Of a stretch of DNA of 64,000 nucleotides, positions 52,966-61,200 are shown one piece after another (position 1 is the stretch's first letter; each line of letters opens with the position of its first letter). The notes below the pieces were generated by a model. The model was not told where the DNA came from. It saw only the letters and a program-made list of their open reading frames with translations, and did not search any database. Both the position numbers and the translations under genes were made by a program. Source of the stretch: Flavobacteriales bacterium (GTDB lineage Bacteria; Bacteroidota; Bacteroidia; Flavobacteriales; Flavobacteriaceae); contig JAHENA010000005.1 in assembly GCA_024643405.1 (NCBI GenBank), positions 1 through 64,000 of the forward strand. Direction: 5' to 3'.

Positions 52966-54435
52966 TTAATTTGTAGCGCTATTCTTTATTATTTGATAAT
53001 AAAACCGGATGGAATTTTCAAAATCGCTGACCGGTAATTTTTCATTTAGACCGTGAAAAGATTTAATATTTCCTTTATTGAGTTTGATGGCTGAAAACCT
53101 ATAAATATTGTCAGAGATCTCATTTAAATGTCTGGAATCTGTTCCTCCTACTACTAAATATGGGGCAACTAACACGTCTGGATAAATTTCTGAAATAGTC
53201 CGCTGTAAAGTTTTATAACCAAAAGAACTGGTGCTGGATACGTTTGATGGTTCAGAAATAAAGTCACCCTTTTTAATCATGATGCGGTCGTCATGAATAA
53301 GGTCTTTCACACGTTGAGTAACAGAGGCAATGGTTTCGCCTGGAATAATTCTAAAGTTGATGGTTGTACTGGCAAACTGCGGAATGACATTATCTTTCAC
53401 ACCACTATTAAAGATAGTCGGTGCGGTGGTAGTTCTCACTAGGGCGTTACCGGAACCGGATTTTTCATAAATTCCAGTAATCACGGATTCAAACAGGGAT
53501 TTATTCGCAAAAACTAATTTATTTACAAAGGGCATCTCCGGACCTAAATTTTCGATAAAGCCATCAATTGGGGGAGAAATTATAGCAGGAAACGGATTCT
53601 GTTTAAGTTTAACTATGGCATTAGAAAGGACATCTATGGCCGTTTCTTTTTCTGGCATGGAAGAATGACCCCCTTCCATTTTTACTGATAATTCTAACGA
53701 AATAAACCCTTTTTCTGCTACGCCAATAAGCGCAACATCTTTTTCAATATCTGGGATCATATGCTGCACAATACTTCCTCCTTCATCTAAAACAAATTCA
53801 GCTTCAACTTTTTCATTTTTCAAGTATTGTGCGATAGCTTTTGCCCCGTTAACACCTCCAATTTCTTCGTCGTGACCAAAGGACAGATAAATTGTTCGCG
53901 CTGGTTTAAAATCAGTTTTAAGTAAAAGTTCCACAGATTCCATAAGACCTATAACTCCAACCTTATCATCTATAGTTCCGCGACCCCATATAGTATCGTT
54001 TATTATTTCGCCACCAAAAGGATTGTGTTTCCAGTCTGAAATATTTTCTTCAATAACTGGCACTACATCCAAATGAGCCATTAAAATAATGGGTTTTAAA
54101 CTCAGGTCTGATCCAGTCCATTTATATAAAAAACTAAAAGAATTGAAGGTTTTCTTTTCTAAAATGGAATCCACTAGAGGATAAGTTTCTATTAAAAATT
54201 TTTCAAAATTCTGAAATTGTAAAGAGTCAAAATCTATTTCATTCTCCGGTGATACCGTTTTAATTTTTATGGCTTTAGAGAAGTTCTCAACAGAAGTACT
54301 CTTAATTTTAAAAGCAGCGACCGGTTCGTATTTTAATTGTGTTGATTTAAAATTTAAAGTATTGAATAATAAGTAAATAATAAATATTACGATTAATACA
54401 AGACCTGCTAAAAGGATTTTTTTTATAATTTTCAT
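52966..54435 (-). CDS. M20-family metallopeptidase (carboxypeptidase-like), membrane-anchored
   Basis: ILMAHLDVVPV; WGRGTIDDKVGVIGLMES; SFGHDEEIGG; VVGGTDSRH. ATG at 54435 gives an N-terminal TM helix and an ATGA overlap with the upstream gene. Confidence 0.92.
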   Translation of the reverse strand: MKIIKKILLAGLVLIVIFIIYLLFNTLNFKSTQLKYEPVAAFKIKSTSVENFSKAIKIKTVSPENEIDFDSLQFQNFEKFLIETYPLVDSILEKKTFNSFSFLYKWTGSDLSLKPIILMAHLDVVPVIEENISDWKHNPFGGEIINDTIWGRGTIDDKVGVIGLMESVELLLKTDFKPARTIYLSFGHDEEIGGVNGAKAIAQYLKNEKVEAEFVLDEGGSIVQHMIPDIEKDVALIGVAEKGFISLELSVKMEGGHSSMPEKETAIDVLSNAIVKLKQNPFPAIISPPIDGFIENLGPEMPFVNKLVFANKSLFESVITGIYEKSGSGNALVRTTTAPTIFNSGVKDNVIPQFASTTINFRIIPGETIASVTQRVKDLIHDDRIMIKKGDFISEPSNVSSTSSFGYKTLQRTISEIYPDVLVAPYLVVGGTDSRHLNEISDNIYRFSAIKLNKGNIKSFHGLNEKLPVSDFENSIRFYYQIIKNSATN

Positions 54436-54851
54436 TTTTTGATTTTTCTGTTTAAAAGTGTTGCTCCCAGCCATGCCATGGGTATATAGGCACCGCCAAT
54501 ATCTAAAACAGCAAACCAGGTTGGCGAAGGTAGTAATAAGATGTTAGTAATACCACCTATCAGGAAAAACAAACCAATTAACAATGCGAACTTCATTTTA
54601 TGGGTTGTTGCTATCCATGCTGCTAACAGGGCGCCTCCCAAAGTGCCCAATGCATGGGCTAAAAACGGAAATAAAAAATTAATGGGCTTAAATAAATGCA
54701 TAGAAGCTTTTAAACCTTCCATAGTGGTAATATCTGCACCTTCTGGAGGAGGAATGATAGAACCACTTATGGTAATAATACCCATATTGATAATACTACC
54801 TATTACAATTCCAGTAACTACAGCTAAAATGTTTCTCAGTATTGTATTCAT
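54432..54851 (-). CDS. Small membrane protein of unknown function
   Basis: Four hydrophobic segments; start ATG 54851 preferred; ATGA overlap with the M20 gene. Confidence 0.7.
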   Translation of the reverse strand: MNTILRNILAVVTGIVIGSIINMGIITISGSIIPPPEGADITTMEGLKASMHLFKPINFLFPFLAHALGTLGGALLAAWIATTHKMKFALLIGLFFLIGGITNILLLPSPTWFAVLDIGGAYIPMAWLGATLLNRKIKK

Positions 54852-55326
54852 AAGTCTTATGGTTATATGATTAAGTTTAATGATAAAAGTTATGAGTTCA
54901 TTTGAACACAAAATGGCCATTTCTTATAGCACTTAACATTTGATTTTAAAAATAGTGAATTTATTCACAGATTTTAAAAATAAAAGATGTTGCCAAGTCT
55001 TTAAATGAGGCTGCATCCTTGTTTTAATATATGTCTCTTCATTAAAGATTATAATGCATAATAATTAGTATTTCTCAATTTAGTTAAAGTATAAATTACA
55101 TTTTAACGAAAAATTTACATAAAACATGTAATATTAAGAGAAATAATAAGAATCTTTTACATGCTTTAGCTACATTTGAAGGGTGTTATTTAAATTATTT
55201 TTTTCAAAATTTTATAATACTTATCAATTATAGTCGTTTTAATTGTAATAAATTATTAAAAATGAAAGACATCTAAAACCCTACTAATCAACGTATTTAA
55301 TTGAACCCAAATTAATCAACTAACCA

Positions 55327-56148
55327 TTGAAAAAGCAAATACATACAGCTTACATAATTGTAATGATTTTAATTATTATAGCTGTAACCTTTTATTTAAG
55401 TTACACGGGATATACCTATTACAAAACCCCTTTAGAAGAACGTTTTTATCATCCACAACATACATGGTTTAAACCAAGTGGAGCCTACGGACATGGGTTA
55501 GGTATTATTGGAACATTTTTGATTCTTTTTGGTGTGACTATTTATATTGCCAGGAAGCGATATAACTTTTTATCAAAAATTATTCGTTTAAAATATTTAT
55601 TAGAGTTTCATATTTTCTTATGCACTTTGGGACCCATTATGGTTCTTTTTCATACAGCATTTAAATTTGGAGGTATTGTTTCAATTGCTTTCTGGAGTAT
55701 GGTTGCGGTTGTTTTAAGTGGTGTGATAGGCAGATTTATTTACATTCAAATTCCAAGAACGCTTGAAGGAAGAGAACTTACCCTAAATGAAGTAAAAGGG
55801 TTAAAAACGGATTTAGCCACAGCCATAAACGAAGAAGTTGTGGTAGATGCTGAAATGAGACAGGTTATTTTAAATATATCGAATTCAGAAAGACCTTCTA
55901 CTAAAGATTTAAGAAAATTAAAAAAGGAACTTATTAAGAAAAAATTTCCAAAAGAGGATAGAAATTATATTTTGAAATTATTGAAAGATGATATTTCCTT
56001 ATCAGGTAAGATCAAGCGGCTTTTATTGATGCAAAGGCTTTTTAAATACTGGCATGTTGCCCATTTACCATTTGCATTAATTATGCTCATTATAGTGATT
56101 ATTCACGTCGCAGTAACACTGGCCTTTGGCTATAAATGGATATTCTGA
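55327..56148 (+). CDS. Predicted diheme cytochrome b-type membrane protein
   Basis: TTG start; hydrophobic helices with two H-x13-H pairs (HIFLCTLGPIMVLFH and HLPFALIMLIIVIIH). Confidence 0.75.
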   Translation: MKKQIHTAYIIVMILIIIAVTFYLSYTGYTYYKTPLEERFYHPQHTWFKPSGAYGHGLGIIGTFLILFGVTIYIARKRYNFLSKIIRLKYLLEFHIFLCTLGPIMVLFHTAFKFGGIVSIAFWSMVAVVLSGVIGRFIYIQIPRTLEGRELTLNEVKGLKTDLATAINEEVVVDAEMRQVILNISNSERPSTKDLRKLKKELIKKKFPKEDRNYILKLLKDDISLSGKIKRLLLMQRLFKYWHVAHLPFALIMLIIVIIHVAVTLAFGYKWIF

Positions 56149-57491
56149 TGGAAAGTGAAGTTTTTATAGAACAGATTATAGTTTACGGTGTTGTATTTAT
56201 TATATGCGCTATTACTATATTTTTCTATACACGCAAAAAACGAGTTAAATCTGAGGTGGTTGAAAAAAAAGTGAACATTGCCAAAGAAGAAGGCTTGTTT
56301 GAACCCGTTTCATTGTATCCTCATATAGACCTTAAGTCCTGCATAGGAAGTGCTGCCTGTGTTGCTGACTGTCCTGAAAAGGATATTTTAGGAATTGTTG
56401 ATGGTGTTGCAACGGTTATAAATACCGCAAATTGCATCGGTCATGGTGCTTGTTTTCATGCATGTCCGGTAGAGGCTATTTCGCTTAGAATCGGAACAGA
56501 ATCCAGAGGCGTCGATTTACCGCATGTTAATCAAAATTTTGAAACCAATACAAAAGGTATCTATATCGCTGGTGAATTGGGAGGCATGGGACTCATTAAA
56601 AACAGTGTGGAACAAGGGCAGCAAGCCATTGAAAATATTGTAAAAAGTAAAAAACCATCAAAACCCAATGTCATTGACGTTTTAATTGTGGGTGCGGGGC
56701 CAGCAGGAATTTCGGCCACACTAGCTGCAAAAAAGCATGGATTAACCAGTGTTACTTTAGAACAAGATTCTTTAGGTGGTACCGTGTATACTTTTCCTAG
56801 ATCAAAAATTGTGATGACATCACCTATGGATTTACCACTATATGGCAAAGCAAAGTTATATGATACTTCAAAAGATGAATTATTGCAGCTTTGGAAAAAG
56901 GTCATAGCTGATCAGGAAATAAAAATTACAGAGAACACCAAAGTCGAGCAGATTATACCAATTGAAAATGACACCTTTAAAGTGATTACTTTAATGGGAG
57001 ATGAATATATATGCAACCATATACTTTTAGCCATTGGTAGAAGAGGAAGTCCAAGAAAATTGAATGTGCCGGGTGAAGAAGCAACTAAAGTCGCTTACCG
57101 ACTTTTGGAGCCTGAAAGAATTCAAAAAAAGAATATTTTAGTAGTAGGAGGTGGGGATTCTGCCATTGAAACTGTTTTATTACTTAAGGAAAATAATGAT
57201 GCTATTTTATCATATAGAAGTGATAAATTTTCAAGATTGAAACCAAAAAACAGAGAAAAAATAGAAGCAGCTATTGAAGATAAATCTTTAAAAGTCATCT
57301 TTAATTCAACTCTAGTATCCATTCATGATGATTATGTGTTGCTTAAAACAGAAACGGCCACGACTCCTGAGAAAATACCTAATGATTTAGTCTACATTTT
57401 TGCTGGAGGAGAATTGCCTACAGGATTTTTAGAGAAATCAGGTGTTAATATATCCAAGCGTTTTGGTTACGTTATGAAAAGACATGATTAG
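56136..57491 (+). CDS. Membrane-anchored FeS- and FAD-dependent NAD(P) oxidoreductase
   Basis: N-terminal TM; CIGSAACVADCP and CIGHGACFHACP FeS motifs; GAGPAGISATLAAKKHG FAD site; VVGGGDSAIETVLLL NAD(P) site. Confidence 0.88.
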   Translation: MDILMESEVFIEQIIVYGVVFIICAITIFFYTRKKRVKSEVVEKKVNIAKEEGLFEPVSLYPHIDLKSCIGSAACVADCPEKDILGIVDGVATVINTANCIGHGACFHACPVEAISLRIGTESRGVDLPHVNQNFETNTKGIYIAGELGGMGLIKNSVEQGQQAIENIVKSKKPSKPNVIDVLIVGAGPAGISATLAAKKHGLTSVTLEQDSLGGTVYTFPRSKIVMTSPMDLPLYGKAKLYDTSKDELLQLWKKVIADQEIKITENTKVEQIIPIENDTFKVITLMGDEYICNHILLAIGRRGSPRKLNVPGEEATKVAYRLLEPERIQKKNILVVGGGDSAIETVLLLKENNDAILSYRSDKFSRLKPKNREKIEAAIEDKSLKVIFNSTLVSIHDDYVLLKTETATTPEKIPNDLVYIFAGGELPTGFLEKSGVNISKRFGYVMKRHD

Positions 57492-57497
57492 TTTAAT

Positions 57498-59336
57498 TTG
57501 AGAATAATTATAAAACATATCGCTTTATTATTACTACTATCGGTAGCGACTGGTTATGGGCAAATTTCTCCAGGAGATTTGTCTCAAGCACACGCCAAAT
57601 TAGAAGGCATGAGTAATTGCACTCAATGCCATGAAATAGGAGAAAAAGTTTTAGATAGTAAATGTTTATCCTGTCATAAAGAAATTCAAACCCTTATAAA
57701 TAATAAAAAAGGATTACATGCTAATCCTGAAGTGATTAGAAAAGATTGTTTTGAATGCCATAGTGACCATAATGGAAGAAATTTTGATATGGTTCGTTTT
57801 GATCAAGATAATTTTAAACACGTTCAAACGGGTTATAAGCTTGAGGGAAAACACGAAACTATCGACTGTAATAAATGTCATAAGTCTGAGTTTATTTCAG
57901 ATTCTGAATTTAAAAAGCGCAAGAGCACCTTTTTAGGTTTGAACCAAGAATGTCTTTCATGTCATGATGATTTTCATCAAAAAACACTTCCTAAGGATTG
58001 TAAGCAATGTCATGATTTTGAAGCTTTTAAACCCGCTACTCAATTTGATCATAATAAAGCAGATTTTAAATTATCTGGCAAACATCTGGATGTAGATTGC
58101 AAGGAATGTCATAAGGAAACCACCCGTAACGGCAGGAAATTTCAAGAATTTACAGGTATTGCTTTTGAGGATTGTAAATCCTGCCATAAAGATCCGCATG
58201 AAAGTCAATTGCCGGGTGATTGTAAATCATGTCATACAGAATTAGATTTTAAATTATTTAATGGGCAAGATAGCTTTAATCATAGCGCCACTAATTTCAA
58301 GTTAAATGGAAAACATGCTGAGGTTGATTGCTTTGCGTGTCATAAGGAGTCTACAGATCCCAAAATAATCTTTCAAGATAGATTGAGAATTACCGAAAAT
58401 AATTGTGTGAAGTGCCATAAAGATCAACATGAGGGAAAATTTGGTTTAGATTGTGCCAAGTGCCATACTGAAACTAATTTTTTGGCGTTAAAGAGTATGA
58501 AATCATTTGATCATTCACTAACCGATTATCCACTAGAAGGCAAGCACTTAGAAGTAGATTGCAAGCAATGCCATAAACAAAGGTATACTCAGGCCATCAA
58601 TTTTTCGGCCTGTAACAATTGCCATACAGATTATCATAAAGGGGAGTTTAAAGAAAATGGCATCATACCAGATTGTGTGACTTGTCATTCGTTACTGGAA
58701 GGATTTGATTATAGTTTGTTTACTTTAGAAAAACATCAAGAAACACAGTTTCCGTTAAAAGGAGCGCACTTAGCAACCCCTTGTTTTGCATGTCATGTGG
58801 GTGAAAAGGAGAAGCGATGGACTTTTAGAAATTTAGGACCAGATTGTAACAATTGCCATAATGATATTCATCAAGGATATATAAGCAAAAAGTTCTATCC
58901 AGATAATGATTGTAAGGCCTGCCATGTCAATGAAAGTTGGTCTCAAATAACCACCTTTAACCATAGCAATACAAAATTTAAATTAGAAGGCAAGCATACA
59001 GAAGTTGAATGCAGAGCCTGTCATTTCATCGAAAAGACTGATAATAATGTAGTTACAATTCAAAAATTTGCTAATTTGGATTCTCAATGTGCTTCATGCC
59101 ATGAAAATCAACATGGTGATTCATTTGCAATAGCAGGCGTGACAGATTGTAAAAGGTGCCATGTAACCAATTCTTGGTTTCCTGAAAATTTCAATCACGA
59201 TACTACCAATTTCCCTCTGGAAGGAAAGCACCAAGAAATAGATTGCAGAGCTTGTCATACAAGTAGTATTATAGAAGGAAAAACTAAAGTTATTTATAAA
59301 ATTAAAAAATACCAATGTATAGATTGTCATTCATAA
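57498..59336 (+). CDS. Multiheme c-type cytochrome (23 CxxCH motifs)
   Basis: TTG start with signal peptide MRIIIKHIALLLLLSVATGYGQ; 23 CxxCH counted in the ORF translation; repeated FxHxxTxFxLxGKHxEVDCxxCH module. Confidence 0.92.
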   Translation: MRIIIKHIALLLLLSVATGYGQISPGDLSQAHAKLEGMSNCTQCHEIGEKVLDSKCLSCHKEIQTLINNKKGLHANPEVIRKDCFECHSDHNGRNFDMVRFDQDNFKHVQTGYKLEGKHETIDCNKCHKSEFISDSEFKKRKSTFLGLNQECLSCHDDFHQKTLPKDCKQCHDFEAFKPATQFDHNKADFKLSGKHLDVDCKECHKETTRNGRKFQEFTGIAFEDCKSCHKDPHESQLPGDCKSCHTELDFKLFNGQDSFNHSATNFKLNGKHAEVDCFACHKESTDPKIIFQDRLRITENNCVKCHKDQHEGKFGLDCAKCHTETNFLALKSMKSFDHSLTDYPLEGKHLEVDCKQCHKQRYTQAINFSACNNCHTDYHKGEFKENGIIPDCVTCHSLLEGFDYSLFTLEKHQETQFPLKGAHLATPCFACHVGEKEKRWTFRNLGPDCNNCHNDIHQGYISKKFYPDNDCKACHVNESWSQITTFNHSNTKFKLEGKHTEVECRACHFIEKTDNNVVTIQKFANLDSQCASCHENQHGDSFAIAGVTDCKRCHVTNSWFPENFNHDTTNFPLEGKHQEIDCRACHTSSIIEGKTKVIYKIKKYQCIDCHS

Positions 59337-61198
59337 TCATACTGTTTTTAATGATGACGTCTCTTTGGGCGCAATCTCCTCATGGCAATGATTTAAAAAT
59401 TAATTGCAATCAGTGCCATAATCCGTCTGGATGGGAATTGGATATTTATTTGATGCGATTTAATCATGATAAAACAGACTTTAGGTTGGAAGGGGCACAC
59501 ACACAAACGGATTGTAAAGCCTGCCATGAAACTTTAGTTTTTAAGGAAGCTCCAAATCAATGTGCTTCCTGCCATAATGATATTCATAGTATGTCGGTTG
59601 GAAATGATTGTGTACAATGTCACACTACAAAAACCTGGATTGTTGATAATATACCTGAAATTCATGAAGAAAATGGATTCCCGCTTATAGGGGCTCACGG
59701 AAGTTTGAGTTGTAATGAATGCCACACGGCTGAAACAAGTATTAGATTTGACAGAATTGGAAATGATTGTATCTCATGTCATAAAAAAGATTATGACGCC
59801 TCACAAAGCCCAAATCATACAGAACTAGGATTTTCTACAGATTGTATTGAATGTCATAATCCATTAGGGACTGGTTGGGATTCTGAAAATATCAATCATA
59901 ATTTTTTCCCATTAACACAGGGGCATGATATTCAGGACTGTAAACAATGTCATAAAACAAATAATTATTCAGATGCTTCACCAGAATGTATAAGTTGTCA
60001 TCAAACAGATTTTAATAGTACAAGTAATCCAAATCATTCTAGTGTTGGTTTTTCAACAGATTGTGTCTCTTGTCATACGACTAATCCAGGATGGACACCA
60101 GCGAATATCAATCATGACTTTTTCCCATTAACATTGGGTCATAATATACAGGATTGTACACAATGTCATAAAACAGCGAGTTATGCAGATGCTTCACCTG
60201 AATGCGTGAATTGTCATCAAACGGATTATGATAACACCCAAAACCCAATTCATAGAGATACTGGTTTTTCAACGGAATGTGTTTCCTGTCATACCACCAA
60301 TCCAGGATGGACACCAGCAAATATTAATCATGACTTTTTCCCGTTAACATTAGGTCATGATATTCAGGATTGTACACAATGTCATACTACTAATAGTTAT
60401 GCAGATGTTACCCCTGAATGCGTGAATTGTCATCAAACGAATTACAGTAACACTAATAATCCAAATCATTCCACAAATGGTTTCTCTACAGATTGTGTAT
60501 CCTGTCACACCACCAATCCGGGATGGACACCAGCAACTATCAATCATGACTTTTTCCCATTAACATTAGGCCATGCCATACAGGATTGTAATCAGTGTCA
60601 CACCACAAATAATTATGCTGATGCTTCACCAGAATGTGTAAGTTGTCATCAAACGGACTACAATAACACTAATAACCCAAATCATAGTACTAATGGGTTT
60701 TCAACAGATTGTGTATCCTGTCATACAATTAATCCAGGATGGACACCAGCAACTATCAATCATGATTTTTTCCCATTGACATTAGGTCATGATATTCAAG
60801 ATTGTAAACAGTGTCATACTACCAGTAATTATGCTGATGCTTCACCGGAGTGTGTAAGCTGTCATCAAACAAATTATGATAATACAACGAACCCAAATCA
60901 CCTTGCAGCTCATTTCCCCACGGATTGCGTAGCCTGTCATACCACAAACCCGAATTGGACACCTGCCCAATTTGACCATGATGCACAATATTTTCCAATA
61001 TATTCTGGAAAACATAGACAAGGGCAAGCTTGGAATGATTGCGTGGAATGCCATACCAATCCAAATGATTATGCAGATTATTCCTGTTTTAAATGCCATA
61101 GGCAAACCGAAATGGATGATAAGCACCAAAACATGACTGGTTATGCGTATGTGAGCAGTGTCTGTCTGCAATGCCACCCCGACGGTACAAAACCTTAA
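59315..61198 (+). CDS. Multiheme c-type cytochrome (25 CxxCH motifs) with internal tandem repeats
   Basis: Signal peptide MYRLSFIIILFLMMTSLWAQ; 25 CxxCH counted; overlaps the previous gene by 22 nt. Confidence 0.93.
   Translation: MYRLSFIIILFLMMTSLWAQSPHGNDLKINCNQCHNPSGWELDIYLMRFNHDKTDFRLEGAHTQTDCKACHETLVFKEAPNQCASCHNDIHSMSVGNDCVQCHTTKTWIVDNIPEIHEENGFPLIGAHGSLSCNECHTAETSIRFDRIGNDCISCHKKDYDASQSPNHTELGFSTDCIECHNPLGTGWDSENINHNFFPLTQGHDIQDCKQCHKTNNYSDASPECISCHQTDFNSTSNPNHSSVGFSTDCVSCHTTNPGWTPANINHDFFPLTLGHNIQDCTQCHKTASYADASPECVNCHQTDYDNTQNPIHRDTGFSTECVSCHTTNPGWTPANINHDFFPLTLGHDIQDCTQCHTTNSYADVTPECVNCHQTNYSNTNNPNHSTNGFSTDCVSCHTTNPGWTPATINHDFFPLTLGHAIQDCNQCHTTNNYADASPECVSCHQTDYNNTNNPNHSTNGFSTDCVSCHTINPGWTPATINHDFFPLTLGHDIQDCKQCHTTSNYADASPECVSCHQTNYDNTTNPNHLAAHFPTDCVACHTTNPNWTPAQFDHDAQYFPIYSGKHRQGQAWNDCVECHTNPNDYADYSCFKCHRQTEMDDKHQNMTGYAYVSSVCLQCHPDGTKP
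59843..60925 (+). repeat. In-frame coding tandem repeat, about five units of 216-219 bp plus a degenerate sixth
   Basis: Units start at TGT codons 59843 (219 bp, divergent), 60062, 60278, 60494 and 60710. 'ggatggacacc' recurs at about 60089, 60305, 60521 and 60737. Confidence 0.9.
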
Positions 61199-61200
61199 TT

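Noticed and set aside
59843-60925. Regularly spaced repeats as a CRISPR array
   Set aside because: Repeats are contiguous, 216 bp, in frame and encode CxxCH heme motifs; there are no unique spacers.
60108-61177. Minus-strand ORFs across the multiheme repeat (60108..60320, 60350..60547, 60819..61064, 60842..61177)
   Set aside because: Antisense shadows of the repeated coding sequence with no start context or recognisable domains.
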